From SAR324 cluster bacterium (GTDB taxonomy: Bacteria; SAR324; XYD2-FULL-50-16): a stretch of 64,000 nucleotides of DNA. The position numbers were made by a program, and so were the translations under genes. The number at the start of each line of letters is the position of its first letter. The stretch's first letter is position 1. Below the pieces are notes generated by a model, which was not told the origin of the DNA, made no database searches, and saw only the letters and a program-made list of their open reading frames with translations. The stretch covers positions 1 through 64,000 of the forward strand of contig JANQGX010000015.1 of NCBI GenBank assembly GCA_028282885.1, read 5' to 3'. This document shows positions 27,236-37,728 of this stretch, piece by piece.

Positions 27236-29155
27236 TTACTTAGAACGTTTACGGACCCTTCGATAATACAGGATCAGTCCGATAATGGTCAGCAAAATCG
27301 GGATCACCAGCAGATTGAGAAGGGTCAGGCTGGTCTTCTCGAATTCAATGTCTTGTCGAAGCAGTTTCCTGATTTTTCGCAGTTCGGATTTAGTCTTTTT
27401 CTCTTCCTCACGAAACTGCCTTATCTTTTCAATCTGCTCCTTGGTCAGAACCACTTTGTTGGTTCCTTTCTCCACGTTCAACTGACTCAATTTATCCTGG
27501 ACCTCTTTCAGGTTGGCTGATAAGTGTTCTTCCGCTTCCTGGTATTGGGATTGAGCCTGTTTGAGCAGGTCCTCGAATCGGGTAAAAGGCCTGGTGAATT
27601 TACCTCGGGAGCGAATCTTCATCATGGCTTCAGCCCCGCCCAAAAACTCCACCATATTGACCATGAAATTAAGGTTGTCGTTTTTCGGCTGGATAAAGGT
27701 CTGTCCCAGGAGGTTGAATTTATCGACACTAAACGTATCCGAGATAAAATCCGCATCGGTGATTAGCAGAATTTTGGCATTACCTTCACTCTTGCCCACG
27801 TGAGGGAGCGGCTTTATCGTACTCTCTTCCGCAGTTTTTTGTTCTTCACCTTCTTTCTTCTCCGGCGGGTCCGGACGTTTTCCGAAGGCTGAAGTCAATT
27901 CACCTGTGAGAATACCGGCATAGTTATACTTCTTGTCATCGACTTCGACGTTTTTATTGATTGCGGTTGGATTACCGAATCGTGTCATATAGCTAGCGAC
28001 CAGTCCTGAATTTAGAGACGAATTGATCAGAGAATTCAGTGTCAACGGACTGTCTTTCTTTAAAAAGAATCCGCCGGGTTCAATCAGCAGCATGTTCTCC
28101 AGTTCTCGGGTGGCGACCAGTTCATCATTGAAAGATCCCTGGGTCAAAGTATGCCAGAGAGAGTAGGATACCACTCCTACAGAACCACCGGCATTGACAC
28201 GGGTTGCGTGCTGATGATCGCCCACAATCTTGCCGGAATCGTATTGAATTCCCCAGTGATCGAACAGCTTTTTCAGATCACTGTTGGCCATGGCCATTTG
28301 TCCCATGCGAGCGGCCATAGCGGCGGCCTGATCCATTCTGGCACTGGGATCAACCATGGCTACCAGTTCCCCGCCTCTCAATACGAACTGATCGATGGCA
28401 TAGAGTGTGTTGTCGCCCAGGTTTTTAGGGTGAATCACAAGCAGGATATCCACTTCAGGGTCGATGTCCATTACATCGGTCTTGATTTCCCTGATTTCAA
28501 AACTTTTCTCCAACTCCTCTATGAATGCCCATTTGGGTTCCGGACGTTGTCCCTGCATCTGCTGAAACTGGTTCGGGGTCATCCCCATGACAGGCAGCGA
28601 ACTCATCAGGCCGATAACCTTGTCCTTTTCCTGGGAGATTTGCAGAATCAACTGGGTGATATCGTATTCCAGGAACTGCTCCCTTCTTGGATCCATAAAA
28701 GGCAGGCTGGCCTCTTTATCTTCCTGGATGACGACAATACCCATAAAAGCACGTTCACCTGTACCCAAATCGATTCCGGAGAGCCCGTACTTCTTGGCCC
28801 ACTCCTCTTCATCCGAATCGGGTTTCGGATCGTAGGTTTCAACCGTAATCATATCGTCATTCAGAGCTTGATATTCCTGGAGAAGTTCGCTGATTTTCTT
28901 TCCGTAGTTCTTGTAAGTAATGGGGAGACCTTCCAGATTCTGTCTGAAGTAGTATTTGATAGTGATGGGGGTGGCGATCTTTTTGACTATTTCACCGGTT
29001 CCGTCGGAAAGCGTGTAAAGCTTCTCCTCTGTGATATCCCATCTGAAATACAAACTTGCGGCAATAACGTTCACCGCAACAATAATCACCAGCACCATAA
29101 AAATATTGGTCGACCTGGTTCCAAATTTCAGTTTTCCTTTTTTTTCCTCAGTCAT
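27236..29155 (-). CDS. GldG-like auxiliary component of an ABC-2 system
   Basis: 639 residues with a membrane segment near the N-terminus (IFMVLVIIVAVNVIAASLYF) and another at the C-terminus (LNLLVIPILLTIIGLILYY). Between them lies a large extracytoplasmic domain of the GldG/DUF7088 type (LSDGTGEIVKKIATPITIKYYF, VIGLMSSLPVMGM, VDILLVIHPKNL) and, before the last segment, a coiled coil (about residues 530-605). Such proteins are thought to be non-ATPase partners of the ABC-2 permease. The gene lies between the permease and the DUF4340 gene, matching the common order ATPase-permease-GldG-DUF4340. Confidence 0.88.
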   Translation of the reverse strand: MTEEKKGKLKFGTRSTNIFMVLVIIVAVNVIAASLYFRWDITEEKLYTLSDGTGEIVKKIATPITIKYYFRQNLEGLPITYKNYGKKISELLQEYQALNDDMITVETYDPKPDSDEEEWAKKYGLSGIDLGTGERAFMGIVVIQEDKEASLPFMDPRREQFLEYDITQLILQISQEKDKVIGLMSSLPVMGMTPNQFQQMQGQRPEPKWAFIEELEKSFEIREIKTDVMDIDPEVDILLVIHPKNLGDNTLYAIDQFVLRGGELVAMVDPSARMDQAAAMAARMGQMAMANSDLKKLFDHWGIQYDSGKIVGDHQHATRVNAGGSVGVVSYSLWHTLTQGSFNDELVATRELENMLLIEPGGFFLKKDSPLTLNSLINSSLNSGLVASYMTRFGNPTAINKNVEVDDKKYNYAGILTGELTSAFGKRPDPPEKKEGEEQKTAEESTIKPLPHVGKSEGNAKILLITDADFISDTFSVDKFNLLGQTFIQPKNDNLNFMVNMVEFLGGAEAMMKIRSRGKFTRPFTRFEDLLKQAQSQYQEAEEHLSANLKEVQDKLSQLNVEKGTNKVVLTKEQIEKIRQFREEEKKTKSELRKIRKLLRQDIEFEKTSLTLLNLLVIPILLTIIGLILYYRRVRKRSK

Positions 29156-29216
29156 CTCTTATCCGATGGTAACGTTGTTATTCACTATAATTGAAAACAA
29201 TGGGTTGTCTACTTTC

Positions 29217-29951
29217 CTAGTTGGCCTTTTTGGCATCAAGGATGACGGCATTGATCAGTAATCCACCACAAATGATCGATAGAAAAAAGATCAGGTCCCT
29301 GCTGTCGATGATTCCACGACTGATCGATTTAAAATGGGTGGAAAAGCTGAAGGAGGAGAGAACATCCACCAGCCAGACCGGAAAGGCTTGGGAGAGGATA
29401 TTGGTAAAGACTCCCCAACCCAATAAAACCAGGAAAAAGCAGATGATAACGCTGAGAATGAAACTGATAACCTGATTCCGGCTGAGGGCTGAAGTCATAC
29501 AAGTGATAGCCAGATACGCCCCTGCCATCAGAAAACTGCCGAGGTAACTGGTAAAGATTATCCCATTGTCGGGATCTCCCAGGTACCAGACCGTCAACAC
29601 CATGGGAAAGGTCAATAGCAGGGCAATACCGATGAAGATCCAACCGGCAATGAATTTGCTGATAACCGCCTGAAGCATGGTGACCGGTAGGGTAAAAAGC
29701 AGCTCAATGGTCCCGGAATTTCTCTCTTCCGACCACAATCCCATACCGACTGCAGGGATAAGAAAAAGGAAGAGCCAGGGATGAAACAGAAAAAAGATCT
29801 CCAGACCGGCCTGGTTGGACTCAAAAAAATTGCCCAGAAAAAAGGTTGTGCCGACTGTCGAAAGCAAAAAGATGACAATAAATACGTACGCCACGGGAGA
29901 ATAAAAATATGCCATCAGCTCCCGTTTAATCAATGCTTTTACCTGAGTCAT
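29217..29951 (-). CDS. ABC-2 type permease (GldF-like)
   Basis: 244 residues with six predicted membrane segments. The start, ALIKRELMAYFYSPVAYVFIVIFLL, is typical of this permease group, as is the ERNSGTIELLFTLPVT loop that contacts the ATPase. The ATG directly follows the ATPase stop (TAAATG) and is preceded by GGAGG, so the two are coupled. The transported substrate is unknown. Confidence 0.9.
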   Translation of the reverse strand: MTQVKALIKRELMAYFYSPVAYVFIVIFLLSTVGTTFFLGNFFESNQAGLEIFFLFHPWLFLFLIPAVGMGLWSEERNSGTIELLFTLPVTMLQAVISKFIAGWIFIGIALLLTFPMVLTVWYLGDPDNGIIFTSYLGSFLMAGAYLAITCMTSALSRNQVISFILSVIICFFLVLLGWGVFTNILSQAFPVWLVDVLSSFSFSTHFKSISRGIIDSRDLIFFLSIICGGLLINAVILDAKKAN

Positions 29952-30893
29952 TTAATTTCTACCTCCATGCGTTAGATTCCAGAATACCTCGTCCATAAAC
30001 CCTTTTTCCCGGTAAATCTCTTCGATATCCACTTTTTTGTCGGAAAGCAGGCTTTTTACTTCGCTTAAAATATCGGCTTTGTTTTCAGGCTTGATCCTGG
30101 TCAGAAACAGGCCGTCTCCTGATTCTTCAGTTTCAGCTCCAGCCACTCCCGGAAGCTCGACCAATAAGTCGTTCAAGGATTGATCCGGACTGCTCTTCGT
30201 CTTCATGGTTACCACGTTGTGCATGTTGGATTCTTTGAGCAGATCAGCCGGGGAACCGTTTGCAACAATTTTGCCCCGGTCAATGATAATCGCCCTGGTG
30301 CAGACGGCTTCCATCTCTTCCAGAATATGGGTGGAGAGAATGATCGCCTTTTCCCGGGACATCTGCTTGATCAGGTTTCTGACTTCTCGTTTCTGGTTTG
30401 GATCCAGCCCGTCTGTGGGTTCGTCCAGGATCAACACCGGCGGATCGTGTAAAAGCGCCTGTGCAAATCCAACCCTTTGTTTATATCCCTTGGAAAGAGT
30501 ATCAATGGTTTGATACCTGGCTTCTTCAAGTGAGGTTACCCCGATAATACCCTCGATTCGGTTTTCTTTTTCCCGGTCGTCGAATCCCCTGATGGAAGCG
30601 ACGAAGTTTAGAAACTCCGACACAGTCATGTTCTGATAACTGGGTGCACTTTCAGGAAGATAACCGATGTTCTGCCTTACCGCTAAAGGATCCTTGAGGA
30701 TATCTTTTCCCACAATGCTGGCGGTGCCTGAGGTCGGGGTTATAAAACAGGAGAGCATCTTCATTGTTGTCGACTTCCCGGCCCCGTTCGGTCCCAGGAA
30801 GCCCAGGATTTCCCCCTTTTCAACCTGGAAGGAAACTGAATCCACGGCCAGATAAGAACCGTATTTTTTGGTAATTTGGTTAACTTCAATCAT
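29952..30893 (-). CDS. ABC transporter ATP-binding protein (GldA-like)
   Basis: 313 residues. Walker A is GPNGAGKST (K40), the ABC signature is the variant LSKGYKQRVGFAQALLHDP, Walker B is VLILDEPTDGLDP, and the H-loop is ILSTHILEE. The C-terminal 90 residues form the extension usual in ABC-2 exporter ATPases (DUF4162-like). First gene of the four-gene system, divergent from lolC. Confidence 0.93.
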   Translation of the reverse strand: MIEVNQITKKYGSYLAVDSVSFQVEKGEILGFLGPNGAGKSTTMKMLSCFITPTSGTASIVGKDILKDPLAVRQNIGYLPESAPSYQNMTVSEFLNFVASIRGFDDREKENRIEGIIGVTSLEEARYQTIDTLSKGYKQRVGFAQALLHDPPVLILDEPTDGLDPNQKREVRNLIKQMSREKAIILSTHILEEMEAVCTRAIIIDRGKIVANGSPADLLKESNMHNVVTMKTKSSPDQSLNDLLVELPGVAGAETEESGDGLFLTRIKPENKADILSEVKSLLSDKKVDIEEIYREKGFMDEVFWNLTHGGRN

Positions 30894-31292
30894 GGCTTTG
30901 TATGTAATGAGTTAGCAGAAATTCATAAGTTCCCGGATTAACGTTTGATCATCTCACAGCGGACATTTTTAGCAGGTCGTGGGAGAAATTATAAATCATC
31001 TCTGCTTAGTTGCTGTACCGGATTTTACACAATCGGTTAATCAAATCCGTGATGAATTCAACAAATCAAAAATATCCTAAACCTGATGTAATTAGTCAAT
31101 AGGCATCGCCAAAATGAGGTTTTTGGACTCCTAAACATCTATGAATAAAAGGATTCAATCGGCTCCCGTGGATCAAGGATTCAGGGGAAAACACCTTGAC
31201 GCACAGACGAGGAAGATAGTACTTAAGCATCTTATCCGTAGAGAATTCCGGGGAAATCCCCCATTAGCAACCCCCCATTCGGAGTCCTGATT
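30894..31292. other. Divergent intergenic region between the ABC system and lolC
   Basis: 399 bases without a gene. A 7-bp inverted repeat (CGGATTT at 31019-31025, AAATCCG at 31043-31049) lies near the ABC side. TTGACG at 31196-31201 is a possible -35 for lolC but its -10 (TAGTAC) is only 15 bases away. GGAG is placed eight bases before the lolC GTG. Confidence 0.35.
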
Positions 31293-32627
31293 GTGGGATT
31301 TGAGACGTTCGTCGCCAGAAGATACCTGCGAAGTCCTCGCAAGGATAGATCCATATCAGTGATTACCAAAATATCGGTGATTGGTGTGGCCATCGGTGTC
31401 ATGGCATTGATTGTTGCACTGTCTGTTATGAACGGATTCGAAAAGGATCTGAAAGGCGCTCTGCAAAGAGTAAATGGCGATCTGACGGTCTACTCCCTCT
31501 CCCCTAACGGTTTAAGGTGGCAGGACGACAACCCGTTGCTGACCCGCATTAAAGAGACCGTACCCATCTCTGCTTACGCCCCGTTTACCCATCACCAGGC
31601 ATTTATTATGGGAAAGCATAAACCCATGCTGACCCTCATTAAGGGAATAGATGTCAATCTGGAAGCAGGAGTCGCCCCCATTAACTTCTTTGTCAGAACC
31701 GACTCCTTTGAAAGCAAAAGGGACAATTCACTGGTGGACAACGCCAACAGACCTGAAATTGAAGAGATTCTCGGTAAACTGGCTCCTCATTATGAAACCG
31801 CAGATGGGCAACAACAGGGTTCTGTCCGTAAGAAAGTATACGGAATCATCATCGGCTCACAACTGGCTAAGGAACTGGGAGTTGATATCGGGGATTGGGT
31901 GACAATTATGTCCCTTGAAGCCAGGATTACCCCGATGGGTGATATGCCCAGGGCAAAGCGTTTTCGAATCGTAGGATTTTACGAGTCCGGCCTGCCCACT
32001 GCAGACGAGTTTTTTTCAGTTATAGATATTAAGGTTGCCCAGACGGTTTTTAAAATGGGCAACCAAATCAGTGGCCTGACACTCAGTGTTGAAAACAGAA
32101 ACAAGGCTGATCAGTACAAGGAAGCTTTGCAAAAAACAATTGGATTTCCCTATATCATCAATACCTGGATCGATCAGAATCGCAATCTTTTTGCAATGTT
32201 TGAACTGGAGAAATTCGGTTTGGCAGTAATCCTGACCATGATTATTCTGATAGCGGCCTTTAATATCATCAGTTCATTGATTATGCTGGTGATAGAAAAA
32301 AACAAGGACATCGCTATCCTGAAAGCGATGGGTGCGAAAGACCAATCGATCCGGCGGATTTTTATGATGCAGGGGATTATCATTGGCCTGACGGGTACCA
32401 TAATCGGTGAAATCCTGGGTCTTTTGATCTGCTGGGTGTTAAGGAATTATGATGTTATTGATATTCCACCTGGTGTCTATGTGGGTAACCGCATTTCTGT
32501 CGATGTTCAGATCTGGCAAATATCACTGATTGCGGCAGTATCATTTCTTATCTGTTTTGTTGTGACCATATTTCCCTCACGCAAGGCATCAAAACTGGAT
32601 CCGGTTCAGGGATTACGGAACGAGTAA
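31293..32627 (+). CDS. lolC: LolC/LolE-type lipoprotein-releasing permease
   Basis: 444 residues with a GTG start supported by GGAG eight bases upstream. There is one N-terminal membrane segment (SVIGVAIGVMALIVALSVMNGFEKDL, a hallmark of the family), a periplasmic domain of about 230 residues, and three C-terminal segments with the conserved IAILKAMGAKDQSIRRIFMMQG loop. With LolD it extracts outer-membrane lipoproteins from the inner membrane. A single gene of this kind next to lolD suggests a homodimeric LolF-like arrangement. The order lolC-lolD-bamA groups outer-membrane biogenesis. Confidence 0.92.
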   Translation: MGFETFVARRYLRSPRKDRSISVITKISVIGVAIGVMALIVALSVMNGFEKDLKGALQRVNGDLTVYSLSPNGLRWQDDNPLLTRIKETVPISAYAPFTHHQAFIMGKHKPMLTLIKGIDVNLEAGVAPINFFVRTDSFESKRDNSLVDNANRPEIEEILGKLAPHYETADGQQQGSVRKKVYGIIIGSQLAKELGVDIGDWVTIMSLEARITPMGDMPRAKRFRIVGFYESGLPTADEFFSVIDIKVAQTVFKMGNQISGLTLSVENRNKADQYKEALQKTIGFPYIINTWIDQNRNLFAMFELEKFGLAVILTMIILIAAFNIISSLIMLVIEKNKDIAILKAMGAKDQSIRRIFMMQGIIIGLTGTIIGEILGLLICWVLRNYDVIDIPPGVYVGNRISVDVQIWQISLIAAVSFLICFVVTIFPSRKASKLDPVQGLRNE

Positions 32628-32650
32628 TTTATCATATCTGCAAAAGGAAT

Positions 32651-33334
32651 ATGAGTACTGTGATTCGCATTGAAAATATACACCGATCCTTTCTTGATGG
32701 CAGCGGCAATGAACTGCACGTCCTGAGCGGTATCAGTGCCGAGGTCAGGGAGAACCAGACGCTTTCAATTGTGGGGAGCTCCGGAAGTGGAAAGAGCACC
32801 TTGCTGCATTTGATAGGAGGTCTTGATCGCCCGACATCCGGCAGAATTCTGTTTCAGGGCGATAATATATTTGATTTTGACAGTGATGCCCTGTCAACAT
32901 GGCGCAACAGAAATGTCGGATTCGTATTTCAATCCCACCACTTGCTGCCTGATTTCACAGCTTTGGAGAATGTTCTGCTGCCCGGTATGATAGCCGGAAT
33001 GAGTAAAAGTGAGGCCACCAAACGTGCCGAGGAGCTGTTGGATCAGGTTGATTTGATGAAACGCAAGAGTCACAAGCCCGGACAGCTTTCCGGCGGTGAA
33101 CAGCAACGCATAGCAATTGCCCGGGCATTATTGAATTCACCTGACATTATTCTGGCCGATGAACCCACCGGCAATCTGGATCAGAAGACCGGTACCAGGG
33201 TCAGTACCGTTTTGAAAGAGGCATGCAGGAATCAGGGTGCTTCCCTGATTATGGTGACTCATAATCTGGTACTTGCAGGTGAGATGGATCTGCAAATGGT
33301 CCTCAAAGACGGGATGCTTAAGTCGGCTGGGTAA
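32651..33334 (+). CDS. lolD: Lipoprotein-releasing ABC ATPase LolD
   Basis: 227 residues, the usual length. Walker A is [12 protein letters not shown], the signature [16 protein letters not shown], Walker [14 protein letters not shown]-loop MVTHN. It follows lolC by 23 bases with AAGGA just before the ATG. The [10 protein letters not shown] form and the operon partner place it in the LolD/MacB group; lolC makes LolD the better call. Confidence 0.94.
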   Translation: MSTVIRIENIHRSFLDGSGNELHVLSGISAEVRENQTLSIVGSSGSGKSTLLHLIGGLDRPTSGRILFQGDNIFDFDSDALSTWRNRNVGFVFQSHHLLPDFTALENVLLPGMIAGMSKSEATKRAEELLDQVDLMKRKSHKPGQLSGGEQQRIAIARALLNSPDIILADEPTGNLDQKTGTRVSTVLKEACRNQGASLIMVTHNLVLAGEMDLQMVLKDGMLKSAG

Positions 33335-33474
33335 TGACCGATCCAAACCTGTTCTACAAGAGCAGTGGATTTTGAGTTGAGGTGCAGGGAAGGAATCTCC
33401 TCGACTCATTGACATAAAATAACAGTTACACAGACCAGAACATGGTTCATTTATTGACGTATTGTATTTCACGT

Positions 33475-35988
33475 ATGACAAGACAACTTTTTACAACAAG
33501 CTACCTGATTCTCATCACTCTCTTTGCCAGTTTGCTAACACCAGATCTCAAAGCTCAATCCTCCAATCCAGCCATTTTGCAATACAGCGGGATCATCAAC
33601 AAAGTCCGGATTGAAGGATTGCAGCTAATCGAAAAAGGGCTCATCTATTCCACCATCAGTTCCCAACAGGGAATGCCCCTGTCGCCTGCCACAGTATCGG
33701 AAGATATCAAATCGCTTTATGAACTCGGGTTTTTCAAAGAGATCCACGCAGAGATCGAAGAATTGGAGGACAAACGGATTGAACTGATTTTCATTCTGGT
33801 GGAGAAGCCCCGGATTGCCATGATCAATATTGAAGGGAATTCATTAATTTCAGATAATAAGCTGAAAGAAAACATGAAGGTTTATCCTAACAATATGGTC
33901 AATACCATTAAGATCAAAGCGGACATGGATGCGATTCTGGAGGAATATCGCAAGAAAGGCTATATGCAGACTCGTGTAACCTATGAGGTGGTACCCATTA
34001 ATGATTCGACGGTGACCCTGAATTTCAATGTGGAAGAATCCCCCAAGGTATTCCTGACCCTGATCAATATCACCGGTACCAAGGTTTATCCTCCGCTGGA
34101 TATTGAAAGAAGACTGATCTCATCGGAGGTGGATTGCTTCTCTTGGGCAAATGAATCGGGAATTTTCCAGGAATCCAGGGTTAATCAGGATATGCAGATG
34201 ATTACTCAGCATTATCTTTCCAACGGCTATATCAAAGTCAAGATCGACAAACCGAAAGTAGTGCTGATTCGCAACAAAGACTTCACCAAAGTAAACGTCA
34301 ATATCAACATCACTGAAGGCGACCAATACTTTACCGGCAAGACCGATATCGTTTCTCAGGACGGTAACGAGCTGCTTTTCGACAAGGATGAGATGCTGCG
34401 AAAGCTGGTATTGCAGCCAACCGATGTCTATAACCCCTACAAACAAACCGAGGATCGATTTAAGATCAGTAATATTTATCTGGAGCAGGGATACGCTTTC
34501 TCCAAGATCCGGGTGATTCCCACAATTCATGAGGATACGAAAACGGTTGATATCACATATCATGTCACCCGAGGAGAGAAAGCCTACATCGGCAGGGTAG
34601 AGATCCATGGGAACTATGAAACCATGGATAGGGTGGTTCGGCGGGAATTGGAAATCCACGACAACGAACTGTATAATGGGGTCAAACTCCGGGAAAGTCA
34701 GCGGAATATCAATCGACTGGGCTTTTTTAAAGCCGGCACCGGGGTTCAGTTTCAACAGGATGAACGCGAGGATTCCAATACCCTGGATTACGATGTCATT
34801 CTCCAGGAAGGGCAGACCGGGGCGTTCAATGCCAGTATCACTTATTCCGGTGAAGGTGGTGTTGCCCTTGTTTTGAGTGTTTCCAAAAAGAACTTTATTG
34901 GTACGGGACGGACCCTCTCTTTTTCGACGGAACTGAAAGACCAGGGAGACAGCCGTTATGATGCATCCGTAACCACTCCTTATTGGTTTGATACCAACTT
35001 TACCAATACGTTTCGGGTCTATTCGATTTTTGAGAATGATACTTATTATGATACCCGGACATCAGGATTCAGTTTCGGATTGAGCTATCCTATTTGGAAA
35101 GATTGGTCCACCTCTGCCACCTATTCCTGGAAAGACGAGGATTACGAGGATATCACCACCACGGGTGAAACCCTTCTTAACAACAAGGAAAAAAACACCT
35201 TCCGAAGCTTGGGGCTGGGGCTGAAATACAGTACGGTGGATCACCCTCTCTTTCCCTCCAATGGAAATGAAATCTCTTTGTATACCGAGCAGATCGGCGG
35301 ACAGGCATTGGGTGGAACAACGGAATATCGAACACGAGGGATGAACTATCGTTATTTCAAAACCCTGAACGATGCGGGATCGCTTGTCTTTGGCGTTAAA
35401 TTCAACTGGTCATTCCTGGAGAAGTCGAATCCTAACAAAGAAATTCCATACGGCAAACGATACACCATCGGTGGAATTACTTCTGTCCGTGGATTCGAGT
35501 GGAACGAAATCGAGGGACCGTCCAGCGACATTGAACTGCCTGAAGGATTCGATATCGCGCAGAAATATCCCTATCGTACTGATTATATGTTGGAACATAG
35601 CTTACCGGATCAGGCAGCCTGTAATGCTGATCCTGTGTGTGCCAGTTTGCCAACGGATAAGCACGCCGACAGGGAATACTATGAAACACACCAGGGAGGG
35701 ATTGAAAAGAGAATCCTGAATGTTCAGATGTATTTTCCGCTGACTCGTGAAGGAACCAGTATCAGGGGACTGATTTTCTATGATGCCGGGAATGTCTGGG
35801 CTGAAGACAAAATGTACGAGTTGACGGACAGTGAAAGGGATGACTGGTACTATCGCCAGAGTATTGGTACCGGCGTCAATCTGGTGACTCCCATGGGGGT
35901 TCTACGATTTGAGTACGGTTATAAACTGGATCGCAAAGAGGGAGAATCTGCAGGACGTTTCGATTTCCATATCTCCGGATTGTTTTGA
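33475..35988 (+). CDS. bamA: Outer-membrane protein assembly factor BamA (Omp85)
   Basis: 837 residues from the ATG at 33475, which gives a clean signal peptide (TRQLFTTSYLILITLFASLL, cleavage near LKAQ); an in-frame ATG at 33442 would add 11 residues. About 400 residues of POTRA repeats follow, probably five (for example IEGNSLISDNKLKENM and VEIHGNYETMDRVVRRELEI). The C-terminal barrel has the conserved YTIGGITSVRGFEW segment and ends in F (HISGLF) as expected. An insert with two cysteines (CNADPVC, about residues 715-730) sits in a late barrel loop. It is followed by a strong terminator. Confidence 0.95.
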   Translation: MTRQLFTTSYLILITLFASLLTPDLKAQSSNPAILQYSGIINKVRIEGLQLIEKGLIYSTISSQQGMPLSPATVSEDIKSLYELGFFKEIHAEIEELEDKRIELIFILVEKPRIAMINIEGNSLISDNKLKENMKVYPNNMVNTIKIKADMDAILEEYRKKGYMQTRVTYEVVPINDSTVTLNFNVEESPKVFLTLINITGTKVYPPLDIERRLISSEVDCFSWANESGIFQESRVNQDMQMITQHYLSNGYIKVKIDKPKVVLIRNKDFTKVNVNINITEGDQYFTGKTDIVSQDGNELLFDKDEMLRKLVLQPTDVYNPYKQTEDRFKISNIYLEQGYAFSKIRVIPTIHEDTKTVDITYHVTRGEKAYIGRVEIHGNYETMDRVVRRELEIHDNELYNGVKLRESQRNINRLGFFKAGTGVQFQQDEREDSNTLDYDVILQEGQTGAFNASITYSGEGGVALVLSVSKKNFIGTGRTLSFSTELKDQGDSRYDASVTTPYWFDTNFTNTFRVYSIFENDTYYDTRTSGFSFGLSYPIWKDWSTSATYSWKDEDYEDITTTGETLLNNKEKNTFRSLGLGLKYSTVDHPLFPSNGNEISLYTEQIGGQALGGTTEYRTRGMNYRYFKTLNDAGSLVFGVKFNWSFLEKSNPNKEIPYGKRYTIGGITSVRGFEWNEIEGPSSDIELPEGFDIAQKYPYRTDYMLEHSLPDQAACNADPVCASLPTDKHADREYYETHQGGIEKRILNVQMYFPLTREGTSIRGLIFYDAGNVWAEDKMYELTDSERDDWYYRQSIGTGVNLVTPMGVLRFEYGYKLDRKEGESAGRFDFHISGLF

Positions 35989-36082
35989 TCGTAAAACCTG
36001 AGTTGAAGTCACCCGCTTGAACAAAATGGGGGGAATCTGAGACTTGTCTTGGTGTCAATATGGGGGTAACAAAGGCACTACC

Positions 36083-36119
36083 AAACCGGAATCGGGCTGG
36101 ATCCGATTCCGGTTTTTTT
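36083..36119 (+). terminator. Intrinsic terminator after bamA
   Basis: CCGGAATCGG (36086-36095) and CCGATTCCGG (36103-36112) form a perfect ten-pair stem with a seven-base loop, followed by seven Ts (36113-36119). The flanking AAA and TTT can extend the stem to thirteen pairs. It ends plus-strand transcription seven bases before the end of the convergent ahcY gene and is the clearest terminator in the window. Confidence 0.93.
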
Positions 36120-36125
36120 GGGGTA

Positions 36126-37595
36126 TTAATATCTATAGTGATCCGGCTTGTAGGGACCTTCGACAGGCACGCCAATGTATTCGGCCTGATTCTCGGTTAG
36201 TTGTGTCAGCTTGACCCCTAATTGATCCAGGTGAAGTCTGGCGACCTCTTCATCCAGTTTTTTCGGCAGAACGTAGACCTCTTTTTCGTATTTCCCCTGG
36301 TTGGCATAAAGCTCAATTTGAGCCAAGACCTGGTTACTAAAGGAATTGGACATGACAAAACTGGGATGTCCCGTAGCGCAACCCAGATTCAATAGCCTGC
36401 CCTCAGCCAGGATCATAACACTGTGTCCATCCGGAAAGATCCACTCGTCGTACTGGGGCTTGATATTGATCGTTTTGATTCCTTCAATCTTCTTCAATCC
36501 GGCCATGTCGATCTCATTGTCAAAGTGGCCGATATTCCCCACGATGGCTTTGTCTTTCATCCGCGCCATGTGTTCAGCGGTTATGACATTGTAGTTTCCT
36601 GTTGCTGTTATAAAAATGTCGGCCTTTTCCACCACATTTTCAATGGTATTGACCTCATAACCCTCCATTGCTGCCTGTAAAGCACAAATAGGATCGATTT
36701 CCGTAACGATTACACGGCAACCCTGCCCTCGCAGTGCCTGTGCTGATCCTTTCCCAACTTCACCGAATCCGCAGACTACGGCCATTTTGCCACCCATCAT
36801 GACATCACTAGCCCTGCAAATCCCGTCCGTCAATGAATGCCGACATCCGTAAATATTGTCAAACTTACTTTTTGTTACCGAATCATTTACGTTAAATGCG
36901 GCGAAAAGTAGCTCTCCGGCCTCCTGCATGGCATAAAGCCTGTGTACGCCGGTTGTAGTTTCTTCACTGACCCCTACAATCTTCTGTCCTACCTTGGTCC
37001 AGCGGTCGGATTCCTTATCGATACTTTTCCGAAGCAACTCAAGAATGACTCCCCACTCTTCGGGTTCTGATTCGGGATCGAAATCGGGGATTTCACCTTC
37101 AGCTTCAAACTGGGCTCCTTTATGAACCAGCAAAGTGGCGTCTCCTCCATCATCCACAATCAGATCGGGACCGGTGCCATCGGGCCATCTCAATGCCTGA
37201 TCAGTGCACCACCAATACTCTTCCAGGGTTTCTCCTTTCCAGGCAAAAACTGGGGTCCCTTTGGGATTGTCTACAGTGCCGTTGGGTCCGACGACAACAG
37301 CGGCAGCGGCATGATCCTGTGTTGAAAATATATTACAGCTAACCCACCGAACATCGGCGCCAAGGGCAACCAGTGTTTCAATGAGGACTGCGGTCTGGAT
37401 GGTCATATGGAGACTTCCCATGATCCGTGCGCCCTTCAGCGGTTTTTGATCCGCATAGCGTTGACGAATTGTCATCAATCCTGGCATCTCCTGTTCTGCC
37501 AGCCGGATTTCCTTTCTTCCGAACTCGGAAAGATTGATATCGGCAATTTTATAGGCAGGTTTTTCCTGGTCTGTGGAAACAAGAATTTGGTTCAT
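36126..37595 (-). CDS. ahcY: Adenosylhomocysteinase
   Basis: 489 residues, the long form of the family. It hydrolyses S-adenosylhomocysteine to adenosine and homocysteine, relieving product inhibition of methyltransferases. Recognisable parts are [27 protein letters not shown] near the start, [14 protein letters not shown], the NAD-binding [20 protein letters not shown], and the C-terminal [18 protein letters not shown] sits eight bases before the ATG. It has its own promoter and a leader of about 127 bases that can fold (listed separately). Confidence 0.97.
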   Translation of the reverse strand: MNQILVSTDQEKPAYKIADINLSEFGRKEIRLAEQEMPGLMTIRQRYADQKPLKGARIMGSLHMTIQTAVLIETLVALGADVRWVSCNIFSTQDHAAAAVVVGPNGTVDNPKGTPVFAWKGETLEEYWWCTDQALRWPDGTGPDLIVDDGGDATLLVHKGAQFEAEGEIPDFDPESEPEEWGVILELLRKSIDKESDRWTKVGQKIVGVSEETTTGVHRLYAMQEAGELLFAAFNVNDSVTKSKFDNIYGCRHSLTDGICRASDVMMGGKMAVVCGFGEVGKGSAQALRGQGCRVIVTEIDPICALQAAMEGYEVNTIENVVEKADIFITATGNYNVITAEHMARMKDKAIVGNIGHFDNEIDMAGLKKIEGIKTINIKPQYDEWIFPDGHSVMILAEGRLLNLGCATGHPSFVMSNSFSNQVLAQIELYANQGKYEKEVYVLPKKLDEEVARLHLDQLGVKLTQLTENQAEYIGVPVEGPYKPDHYRY

Positions 37596-37722
37596 TGGTT
37601 TTACCCCATTGTGTTGTGGATTTACCTGAATAGCCGATGCAACAGCAGCCGACTATTCCATATGGTCCAATCGGCAAGGAGTCACCGGGGATTCCTTGGG
37701 TTTTGCGTCGAAATTACTTTAA
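37596..37722 (-). promoter_or_regulatory. Structured 5' leader of ahcY, possible cis-regulatory RNA
   Basis: Three pairings are visible. CAAGGA/TCCTTG (37675-37680 with 37693-37698) forms a 12-base-loop hairpin. TCGGC/GCCGA (37671-37675 with 37648-37652) forms a second. GAATAGCC with GACTATTC (37628-37635 with 37651-37658, one wobble) forms a third that excludes the second. Exclusive pairings next to a ribosome-binding site are typical of riboswitch-like control. It does not match the SAH riboswitch consensus as I know it, so the class is unassigned and may be chance. Confidence 0.35.
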
Positions 37723-37728
37723 ACTTTT

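Noticed and set aside
28151..29194. 347-residue open frame on the plus strand
   Set aside because: It is an antisense shadow of the GldG-like gene, which has domains and operon context; the shadow has none.
37596..37722. Known SAH riboswitch upstream of ahcY
   Set aside because: The conserved core of that class, as I know it, is not present, so the leader is reported only as an unassigned structure.
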